Source: Spirochaetaceae bacterium (GTDB lineage: Bacteria > Spirochaetota > Spirochaetia > Treponematales > Breznakiellaceae). From it: 5,543 nucleotides of DNA. Every line of letters starts with the position of its first letter. Position 1 is the stretch's first letter. The DNA is taken from NCBI GenBank assembly GCA_031258615.1, contig JAIRMP010000079.1:1-5543 (forward strand). Direction: 5' to 3'. Below are positions 1-4,553 of this stretch, in pieces. The position numbers and the translations under genes were made by a program. The notes under the pieces were generated by a model. It ran no database searches, was not told the origin of the DNA, and saw only the letters and a list, made by a program, of their open reading frames with translations.

Positions 1-306
1 ACCGGCGCATCGAATACCGCCGCCATTGTTTCGACCGCGGGTTCTAACGCTCCTGCCGCTAAAGCTTGTTCTGATTACGTCTATGGCGGTAAAAGCGACT
101 GGTTTCTGCCAAGCAAGGATGAGTTGAACCTTATGTATGAGTTAAAAACAGAAATCGGAGGGTTTGACTATAAAAATACCACAACCTACTGGTCATCCTC
201 TGAGTATGGCGCATATACAGCGTGGCGGAAAGGATTTCTTGGCACCGCATGGGGCAACGGGAGCAAGGACTACCCATGGTCGGTTCGCGCTATTAGAGCA
301 TTTTAA
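1..306 (+). CDS. DUF1566/Lcl_C-domain exported protein, C-terminal fragment (5' end outside window)
   Basis: The frame is open from the first base and ends at TAA 304-306, giving 101 residues that lack a start, so the gene begins upstream. Visible motifs are 'SDWFLPSKDEL', 'TTYWSSSE' and a terminal 'WSVRAIRAF'. These match the usual pattern of the DUF1566/Lcl_C domain (W-x-LPs-x-dEL, YWSSs, VR-x-(V/I)R), which closes many surface or exported proteins of spirochetes and other Gram-negatives. The family is thought to act outside the cytoplasm, possibly in binding, but no reaction is established. The next gene, a small lipoprotein, starts 18 bp downstream with its own ribosome binding site, so the two could be co-transcribed. 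The fragment cannot show whether the full protein has a lipoprotein signal or other repeats. Domain assignment is fairly sure; function is unknown. Confidence 0.85.
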   Translation, partial: TGASNTAAIVSTAGSNAPAAKACSDYVYGGKSDWFLPSKDELNLMYELKTEIGGFDYKNTTTYWSSSEYGAYTAWRKGFLGTAWGNGSKDYPWSVRAIRAF

Positions 307-324
307 AGTTTATGGAGGATAAAG

Positions 325-417
325 ATGAGGAATAACATTTGTTCATGGATAGTCGGCGCAGCGCTGGTTATCGGGTTGGTGTTTACGGGCTGCGATAACG
401 GGGGCGGCGGGGAATAG
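325..417 (+). CDS. 30-residue lipoprotein prepeptide, probably a truncated lipoprotein gene
   Basis: GGAGG at 314-318 lies 6 nt before ATG 325. The 30 codons encode a short basic start (MRNN), a hydrophobic stretch (WIVGAALVIGLVFTG), a cysteine at residue 23 in a lipobox-like 'VFTGC', then 'DNGGGGE' and TAG at 415-417. In treponeme lipoproteins a Gly-rich linker of this kind normally follows the lipidated Cys and leads into a mature domain; here the protein ends at once. The strong ribosome site and perfect signal design argue that it was, or is, expressed. It is either a lipoprotein cut by a nonsense codon or deletion, or a genuine micro-lipoprotein. Reading past the stop in frame stays open to about 550 but gives low-complexity, Cys-containing sequence that does not look like a domain. 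Function unknown. Confidence 0.55.
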   Translation: MRNNICSWIVGAALVIGLVFTGCDNGGGGE

Positions 418-547
418 GGGATACCCTGACAGGATGTTATCCGCGCACATGCGAAAGCGCACGCGGTGGACATACACACAATGACGGCGGGAACGGCATA
501 TATGCCGCGACCGCATGCGGAATTATCCGCAAACGAGGAGTTTTATT
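418..547 (+). other. Palindrome-rich intergenic/leader segment
   Basis: Between the small lipoprotein and the 548 gene there are several inverted repeats. CCGCG 441-445 pairs with CGCGG 462-466, enclosing TGCG 450-453/CGCA 458-461 with an AAAG loop. CGGCATATATGCCG at 494-507 is a perfect 14-bp palindrome. CCGCATGCGG at 511-520 is a perfect 10-bp palindrome. GCGGA 517-521 pairs with TCCGC 526-530. The last ends just before GAGGAG (535-540), the ribosome site of the next gene. No known riboswitch or terminator fits; there is no T-tract. It may be a structured 5' leader. Confidence 0.4.
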
Positions 548-733
548 ATGAGAAAAAGGTTGTTTTCTCTATTCGGCATTACCCTCTTGGGAGCGGTAAT
601 ATTCACTCAGACCGCCTACGCGCAGGAGCAGGCGGACGGCCCCGTAACAGGCAGGCAAGCGGTTACGGCGGGCCTCGGCCTCGCGCTCACTCGTGATTCC
701 GATGACGGCGGATGCAACATTTTCCCTGAATAA
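548..733 (+). CDS. Short secreted protein of unknown function, possibly truncated outer-membrane protein
   Basis: I chose ATG 548 because GAGGAG (535-540) sits 7 nt upstream and the protein then starts with a textbook Sec signal peptide: MRKR, a hydrophobic core (LFSLFGITLLGAVIFTQ), and a signal peptidase I site 'AYA|QEQ' after about residue 25. An in-frame start at 515 would put extra residues before the signal and has no comparable site. The mature part is only about 36 residues and reads 'RQAVTAGLGLALT' before ending in 'GGCNIFPE'. The alternating 'TAGLGLAL' resembles the first strand of spirochete beta-barrel proteins, which would make this the broken start of an outer-membrane protein. 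The next frame carries a plausible continuation, 'DATFSLNNLRGEIITD' (711-758), before its own stop. No family was recognised; the exported nature is well supported, the rest is inference. Confidence 0.5.
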   Translation: MRKRLFSLFGITLLGAVIFTQTAYAQEQADGPVTGRQAVTAGLGLALTRDSDDGGCNIFPE

Positions 734-783
734 TCTTAGGGGTGAAATTATCACTGATTAACAACATACATTTTCATTGCGGC

Positions 784-811
784 TTGACAAAAACCAGAGA
801 TGGTTTATACT
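784..811 (+). promoter_or_regulatory. Sigma-70-type promoter for the 964 lipoprotein gene
   Basis: TTGACA (784-789) is a perfect -35 box, and TATACT (806-811) matches the -10 consensus at five of six positions with a 16-bp spacer. Transcription would start near 818 and leave a leader of about 146 nt before ATG 964. It is the best promoter-like sequence in the window. Confidence 0.65.
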
Positions 812-842
812 TGAACAAAGAGTAATATTCGGCTATAAGCTA

Positions 843-958
843 ACTCCTATATTATAAGGAATTATGGGAACCTCAAATCCATGGAATTTGGCTCTAAACG
901 GTATATGTCCTGTAAGGGGAGTGCATATTTCTGCCTGAATAGTTACAATATAAGGAGT
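843..958 (+). promoter_or_regulatory. Candidate RBS-sequestering leader with two alternative pairings
   Basis: ACTCCTATATT (843-853) is complementary to AATATAAGGAGT (947-958), which contains the Shine-Dalgarno of the downstream gene: 11 base pairs with one bulged A at 952. The same segment can pair locally instead, TCCT 845-848 with AGGA 857-860 and ATA-side bases beyond, forming a small hairpin over a second TATAAGGA at 854-860. The two pairings exclude each other. The sequence shows the complementarity; regulation is inference, and AT-rich sequence makes chance pairing easier. Confidence 0.35.
864..938 (+). CDS. Possible 24-codon upstream reading frame in the leader
   Basis: ATG 864 opens 24 codons ending at TGA 936-938, lying wholly inside the inferred leader of the 964 gene. 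AAGGA at 856-860 precedes it, but only 3 nt separate it from the ATG, which is short for efficient initiation. The peptide contains 'NPWNLALNGICPVRGV'; it has no signal peptide and matches no leader peptide that I know. It could be a regulatory upstream ORF linked to the alternative pairings around it, a scrap of an older gene, or chance. Confidence 0.15.
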   Translation: MGTSNPWNLALNGICPVRGVHISA

Positions 959-963
959 ATAAA

Positions 964-1716
964 ATGAAACAAATTAGTATTTCAATTATTTGCTTATTTA
1001 TATTAGGTTCATGTATATCAAGCGGTACCGGTGACAGAAAAGTATACCTTGAGAAAAGAATACTAGACGCGGATGTTCATTTTTCTGATGATGAAATTGA
1101 AATATATAATTACTTAATAGACGTTACATTAAGCAATAATCAAAAAAGAACTATTGTGACTGGCGATACGACGGCATTAAATGAAAAGATTATGACTGGA
1201 GAGCTTAAGAATGCAGATGATGTAAGAAAATATCTTGAAACACTTGAATCAATATCAATTAAAACTGATAAAATAATATTACATAATGCGACAACAATAG
1301 TTGGATTGTCTAAAGAGAAAACTTATAAAGATAATATGGAATTATCAAAAGCGGGTTTTCAGAAGAAATATGGTAATATGTATGATGATTTATTTGATGA
1401 ATTTATAGCTGTTAATGAATTTGATTATTCTTTGGAAAACCATATAAATACAAGGGATGATATTCTGGAATATAATAATGTAGAAAATCAAATTGATGAA
1501 ACGAATGGCGCAACAGATTTTTGGGGCAAATTATATGAGACTATACCTGATGTATGCGGGATCATGCGTTTATCAAAAATAGGATTTATTTCAAACAAGG
1601 CAATTGTTGATGTGCAATTTTTGAGAGGCAGTATGAATGGATTTGTTGATTATATAATATTTGAAAAAGAGGATAACTGGAGAGTTGTTGATTCATTCCG
1701 CCATATATATTACTAA
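964..1716 (+). CDS. AT-rich hypothetical lipoprotein, 250 residues
   Basis: AAGGAG (952-957) stands 6 nt before ATG 964, downstream of a strong promoter at 784-811. Residues 1-17 form a lipoprotein signal (MKQISISIICLFILGSC) with lipobox L-G-S-C, Cys17 being the predicted lipidated residue, so the protein should be anchored in a membrane. The body is acidic. The segment from about residue 152 to the end ('YSLENHINTRDDIL', 'FWGKLYETIP', 'GIMRLSKIGF', 'YIIFEKEDNWRVVDSF') resembles a recurring uncharacterised protein family in Bacteroidetes and other environmental bacteria, in which '(G)I-x-xLSRVGF' precedes 'YYVLLxK-x-x-g-x-W'. I recognise the pattern from memory only. Base composition is about one-third G+C, with many AAA, AAT, ATA and TTA codons, while the flanking genes are GC-rich. 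That suggests acquisition by transfer. Function unknown. Confidence 0.85.
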   Translation: MKQISISIICLFILGSCISSGTGDRKVYLEKRILDADVHFSDDEIEIYNYLIDVTLSNNQKRTIVTGDTTALNEKIMTGELKNADDVRKYLETLESISIKTDKIILHNATTIVGLSKEKTYKDNMELSKAGFQKKYGNMYDDLFDEFIAVNEFDYSLENHINTRDDILEYNNVENQIDETNGATDFWGKLYETIPDVCGIMRLSKIGFISNKAIVDVQFLRGSMNGFVDYIIFEKEDNWRVVDSFRHIYY

Positions 1717-1846
1717 TACGCGGTAGCGTACCCAAAGCATCCAGCGGGTTCTGCTCTCAGGATGAAAAGGGCGCTTGGCATACGCGGCTGCCGGCAGGTT
1801 TACCCGCCAGCGGGTTTAAAATCCGATACGCCGTAGTGTGCCCGGA
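1717..1846. repeat. Degenerate ~65-bp tandem repeat, two units
   Basis: TACGCGG begins at 1717 and again at 1781, and CCAGCGGGTT occurs at 1741-1750 and 1807-1816, so two units about 64-66 bp long share their start and their middle. A third related start, TACGCCGTAGTGTGCCC at 1827-1843, matches 14 of 17 bases of 1717-1733. ACCCG 1802-1806 / CGGGT 1811-1815 makes a small hairpin followed by TTTAAAAT, which could act as a weak terminator for the 964 gene. Confidence 0.3.
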
Positions 1847-1859
1847 TGCCGCGCATTGC

Positions 1860-2020
1860 TCAAAATTTTTTAGAATTTGGGCGCATCCCCGCGCGAAGCG
1901 CGGGGTCGGGCTATCCGCTTGTATCTTTTGCCGCCCGGCGGCAAAAGGATACCGCTTCTATCCCTTGCGCTCGTACCCCTTGTGGGGGCAAGGCATGCCT
2001 TGTCCCCACAAATATTTTTG
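1860..2020. repeat. Structured noncoding element with two hairpins and a long palindrome
   Basis: Three strong inverted repeats follow one another. (1) CCCCGCGC 1887-1894 / GCGCGGGG 1898-1905 with a GAA loop. (2) 1921-1933 / 1939-1952, 13 pairs with one bulged G and a short GC-rich loop; its arms run from GTATC through TTTTGCCG and back. (3) 1981-2010, a 30-nt palindrome whose 15-base arms (TGTGGGGGCAAGGCA / TGCCTTGTCCCCACA) pair fully with a single G-T wobble, followed by the T-rich AATATTTTT (2011-2019). Reading frames through it are short, have no ribosome site, and look like translated noncoding repeat. From memory, similar 'GGGCGcaTCCC...GTCGGGCTATCCGCTT...GGATACCGCTTCTATCCC' blocks recur in Treponema and Bacteroidetes genomes, so I suspect a dispersed repeat. 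The last palindrome could terminate transcription. Confidence 0.5.
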
Positions 2021-2065
2021 CTAATTCTTTATACCGTATAGATTTAAAGCGTTGAAACTTTAAAC

Positions 2066-2093
2066 TGCCGTGTCTTACCGCGCGTCCACGGCA
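2066..2093. repeat. Weak inverted repeat past the transposase stop
   Basis: TGCCGTG (2066-2072) and CACGGCA (2087-2093) are complementary over 7 bp around a 14-nt loop. They lie 8 bp beyond the transposase stop codon. No CAGGG-type terminal repeat is visible on this side, so this may be only a weak hairpin within the decayed IS end. Confidence 0.2.
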
Positions 2094-2100
2094 CCGGCGT

Positions 2101-2666
2101 TTACTCTGCAAACAAAGCCTGATACAGGAAATCCTCACTGAGGGCTGCATGCATCATACGGCGTTTTGCGCTAACCCGCTTCTTGTCCATCGTCATTTTT
2201 CGCAGCCGGTATAGCGCCGGTTTCCGCAGTATATGCAGATTCAGCGCCGCATTCCCCGTCCTTACCCGGTCTTCCCAAAACACGATGTCCAGCATCCAAT
2301 GCAGTTGATTCTCTATCGACCAGCGCCCGCGAATATAGGGGAAGAACTCATCCGCTCCACAATCCCCGCTCGATATATAATACCGATCAGGTTGCACCGT
2401 TTCTTTCCCCTTTACCATACGAAACGTCCGGTACTGTATTATCGTCCGCACATCCTGCCATGCACCGCGGTTCTCACGCCGTTCTTTCCGCCCGTAGCCC
2501 ACTTCCTCTTCCCCGTGCCAGATGTCTTCCGGCAGGTTCCCTATCTCCCGCTCTCCATCCCCTCAAAGCACTCTTTGATATTGTTATACAGCGTCTTTTG
2601 GTTCTCTTTCACCGCCAATACGTAATCCGCCGCCCGCGCCAAATCCCGAATGCTTATCTTCGCCAT
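2101..2666 (-). pseudogene. ISAs1-family transposase, internally deleted and frameshifted
   Basis: From ATG 2666 the first frame gives 41 residues, including 'ADYVLAVKENQKTLY', and stops at TAG 2543-2541. The next frame, open from about 2562 after a TGA at 2565-2563, continues through 'GNLPEDIWHGEEEVGYGRKE' to TAA at 2103-2101. The break therefore lies within 2541-2565, and adding one base would restore the frame. The distal part carries 'RGRWSIENQLHWMLDIVF' and 'WEDRVRTGNAALNLHILR', the hallmark C-terminal motif of ISAs1/H-repeat transposases (R-G-H-W-x-IEN-x-LHW-x-LDV-x-F), with the Glu of IEN as the probable catalytic acid. The upstream 'DGK' and 'DAMG' aspartate regions are gone. Family length is about 370-380 residues and about 185 remain. 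The N-terminal nine residues may be the native start fused to the middle of the protein by deletion. Non-functional. Confidence 0.85.
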
Positions 2667-2730
2667 CGTTCCCCTTCCAAGGAATATTGATGGTTTAGTA
2701 TATCATTTTTTCCTGCTAACGAAAAATAAA

Positions 2731-2744
2731 ACGACTATGCCCTG
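2731..2744 (-). repeat. Putative left terminal inverted repeat of the IS remnant
   Basis: Read on the minus strand, 2744-2731 is CAGGGCATAGTCGT. It begins with the CAGGG typical of ISAs1-family ends and lies 78 bp ahead of the transposase ATG, a normal distance. Its partner at the other end is not visible. Confidence 0.5.
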
Positions 2745-2798
2745 ATATCCGCCGCACCGTGTATGGATTTTTTAAAAAATATTTGTTAGACTGTCTGA

Positions 2799-4259
2799 AT
2801 GACTTTTCATATAGCGCTTTTGGTAATATTTTTTGCCCTGCTTACATGTATCGGGGTGTGGGGTATGACGCGCACAAAGACGCTTGGGGACTTTTTCCTG
2901 GGCGGGCGCAGGATGGGGCCGTGGGTGTCCGCCTTTGCTTACGGCACGTCTTACTTTTCCGCCGTAATTTTCATCGGGTTCGCCGGAACACAGGGCTGGC
3001 TGTTCGGGCTTAACAGCCTGTGGATAGCTGCGGGAAACGCCATTATCGGTTCCATGCTGGCCTGGCTCGTGCTGGCCAAACGGACAAGGCGGCAGACGCA
3101 GATTCTGGACGCCATGACGATGCCCGGTTACCTGCAAGAGCGTTACGGCGCCAAACACCTCAAACCGGTGGCCGCGGTCATCGTGTTCCTGTTCCTGCTG
3201 CCGTACTCCGCCTCCATTTTCAAAGGGCTCGGACACCTGTTCGAGGCCGTCTTTCATATCCCTTACGATACCGCCCTGATACTGATGATCGCGTTCACCG
3301 GTGTCTACCTGATACTTGGCGGCTACTTCGCCGTCGTGGTGATAGACTTTATCCAGGGGCTCCTGATGATAGCGGGCGCGCTCGCTATGGTCTTCATCAT
3401 CGTCTCGGAAGGCGGGGGCCTGTCCGCGTTCCTCTCAGGCGCGGCGCAAAATTACAACGAACATATACCGCCCGCCGCCCGTCCCGGCTTCTTCACGGTA
3501 GCGTCCCTCGTGTTTATGACCAGCTTCGGTACCTGGGGGCTGCCGCAGATGACGCAGAAGTTCTACGCGATAAAGAACGAAAAGGTGATCCCCAAGGCGG
3601 TAATCGCCACTACAATTTTCGCCGCGATCATCGGGTTCTCCGCCTACATGGTCGGCAGTTCGGCGCACATCTTCTTCACGCTGGAGTCCGTGCCTCGCGG
3701 CGTTGACGGTAAAATCCTGTTCGACCTGATAGTGCCGGCCCTGCTGACGGCCCACCTGCCGGAAACCCTGATGGCCCTGATACTGCTGTTCGTGCTGTCC
3801 GCCTCAATGTCCACGCTGTCGTCCCTCGTGATGATTTCTTCCTCGTCCGTGGCGATAGACCTCTACCCGGTAAAAGCCGGCCCCAGTACCGGTAAAGACC
3901 GCTCAACCGCGATGATGCGCTTCCTGTCCCTGCTCTTTATTATCGTCTCGTATTTCATCTCGCGCTTCCAGATCAGCATCATCGTGTACCTGATGTCGCT
4001 CAGTTGGGGCGCGGTCTCCGGCTCGTTCGCCGCGCCGTACATCTACGGCCTGTACTGGAAGCGGACAAGCAAGGCGGCGGCCTACACGGGCCTCTTGAGC
4101 GGTCTGGTAATAGAAATCGCGCTGTTCTTTATCTTGGGGCCATCCAACTCTCCGCTGTCCGCCTCAATAGCGATCATCGCGCCGTTCATCATTGTCCCTA
4201 TCGTCTCAGCCTTCACCCCCCCGCCTGAAAAATCCCTGCTGTCCAAAGTCTTTTCTTAA
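2799..4259 (+). CDS. SSS-family sodium/solute symporter (substrate unassigned)
   Basis: This 486-residue inner-membrane protein has the length and layout of the solute:sodium symporter family (PutP/PanF/SGLT type), with about 12-13 hydrophobic segments. Landmarks are: TM1 at about 4-22; 'TKTLGDFFLGGRRMGPW' 26-42, the usual loop after TM1; 'SAFAYGTSYFSAVIFIGFAG' 44-63; 'GGYFAVVVIDFIQGLLMIAG' 174-193, the family's core signature; 'GTWGLPQMTQKFYAIKN' 244-260; and 'LSASMSTLSSLVMISSSSVA' 333-352. In the last, Ser338 and Thr339 align with the Na+-coordinating Ser-Thr of PutP TM8. 'YWKRTSKAAAYTGLLSGL' 419-436 is also typical. The Asp of PutP TM2 is not evident, which argues against simple proline-permease identity. 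ATG 2799 is the earliest start because an in-frame TGA lies directly before it (2796-2798); no clear ribosome site is visible. It begins 54 bp beyond the IS end and converges on the 4554 gene. Confidence 0.92.
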   Translation: MTFHIALLVIFFALLTCIGVWGMTRTKTLGDFFLGGRRMGPWVSAFAYGTSYFSAVIFIGFAGTQGWLFGLNSLWIAAGNAIIGSMLAWLVLAKRTRRQTQILDAMTMPGYLQERYGAKHLKPVAAVIVFLFLLPYSASIFKGLGHLFEAVFHIPYDTALILMIAFTGVYLILGGYFAVVVIDFIQGLLMIAGALAMVFIIVSEGGGLSAFLSGAAQNYNEHIPPAARPGFFTVASLVFMTSFGTWGLPQMTQKFYAIKNEKVIPKAVIATTIFAAIIGFSAYMVGSSAHIFFTLESVPRGVDGKILFDLIVPALLTAHLPETLMALILLFVLSASMSTLSSLVMISSSSVAIDLYPVKAGPSTGKDRSTAMMRFLSLLFIIVSYFISRFQISIIVYLMSLSWGAVSGSFAAPYIYGLYWKRTSKAAAYTGLLSGLVIEIALFFILGPSNSPLSASIAIIAPFIIVPIVSAFTPPPEKSLLSKVFS

Positions 4260-4423
4260 CCGCAAGGCAGGCAGATTCGGCCTGGAGTTTGCGGGCAGGC
4301 CAGCCTGCACCAAACATACGCCAGTGGCTGAGTCATTGTCCTTGCCATTCGCTAAGCGTGAAAGAGAACGGGTTAAGCCTGGAGTTTGCGGAGAAAGCGC
4401 GCAGCGCTTGCGTAGCAAACTCC
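4260..4423. repeat. Intergenic inverted and direct repeats behind the symporter
   Basis: GCCTGGAGTTTGCGG occurs twice in direct orientation, at 4280-4294 and 4377-4391. GCAGGC 4295-4300 / GCCTGC 4303-4308 forms a short palindrome after the first copy. The second copy starts a nested hairpin: GGAGTTTGC 4381-4389 pairs with GCAAACTCC 4415-4423, and inside it AAGCGC 4395-4400 pairs with GCGCTT 4404-4409 around a GCA loop. This modular structure looks like a REP-type intergenic repeat rather than coding sequence. Confidence 0.5.
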
Positions 4424-4462
4424 GGAGCTCAACGCGCAGCGTTGAGCCAAACTCCTGTTTTT
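4424..4462 (+). terminator. Probable intrinsic terminator of the symporter gene
   Basis: GCTCAACGC (4427-4435) and GCGTTGAGC (4439-4447) form a perfect 9-bp stem with a GCA loop. GGAG 4424-4427 can also pair with CTCC 4452-4455, and TGTTTTT (4456-4462) follows at once. The position, about 170-200 bp past the symporter stop, is distant but nothing better lies closer. The GCA loop is the same as in the neighbouring hairpin. Confidence 0.5.
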
Positions 4463-4475
4463 GTTGTGATTGGTT

Positions 4476-4534
4476 ACCGGAGGCGGGGTTCTAACCATAC
4501 TGCCAATGGAACATTGGCAGTATGACCGTCCGGT
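4476..4534. repeat. Perfect 13-bp hairpin inside a second inverted repeat, between convergent genes
   Basis: CATACTGCCAATG (4496-4508) and CATTGGCAGTATG (4512-4524) are perfectly complementary with a 3-nt GAA loop. Around them ACCGGA (4476-4481) and TCCGGT (4529-4534) form an outer 6-bp inverted repeat, the right arm running into TTTT. The structure lies between the two stop codons and could end transcription from either side, although the minus-strand T-tract is poor. Confidence 0.5.
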
Positions 4535-4553
4535 TTTCTATGCGGGAAGTTGT

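Larger units (their letters stand above)
2101..2744 (-). mobile_element. ISAs1-family insertion sequence remnant, internally deleted
   Basis: The minus-strand order is: terminal sequence CAGGGCATAGTCGT (2744-2731), about 65 bp of leader, a GGAAGGGG ribosome site (2678-2671), ATG 2666, a frameshifted transposase fragment, and stop at 2101. ISAs1-family elements are normally about 1.2-1.5 kb and their ends commonly begin CAGGG, so the left end at 2744 fits. Only about 645 bp remain. Roughly the first half of the transposase is missing although the start region and the left end are present, which indicates an internal deletion. I cannot find a matching right terminal repeat beyond 2101, nor a target duplication, so that boundary is uncertain. 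The element is certainly not autonomous. Confidence 0.7.

Noticed and set aside
1836..2055. Two overlapping plus-strand reading frames of 62 and 69 codons
   Set aside because: They run across the hairpins and the long palindrome, lack ribosome sites, and are rich in Cys/Arg/Pro as expected from translated GC-rich repeats.
2233..2690. Plus-strand reading frames of 130 and 76 codons
   Set aside because: They are antisense to the recognisable ISAs1 transposase remnant and have no ribosome site or domain pattern.
3020..3706. Plus-strand 228-codon frame, plus antisense frames inside the symporter
   Set aside because: They overlap the well-supported symporter in another frame and are Arg-rich shadows of its GC-rich codons.
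2799..4259. Naming the symporter putP or panF
   Set aside because: The SSS family is clear but the substrate is not; the TM2 Asp typical of PutP is not evident and the gene context gives no substrate clue.
4281..4455. CRISPR-like array from the repeated GGAGTTTG blocks
   Set aside because: Copies are only about 15 bp, irregularly spaced, partly inverted, and there are no cas genes.
4192..4525. Short frames on both strands between the convergent genes
   Set aside because: They cross several inverted repeats, have no start signals, and encode low-complexity sequence.
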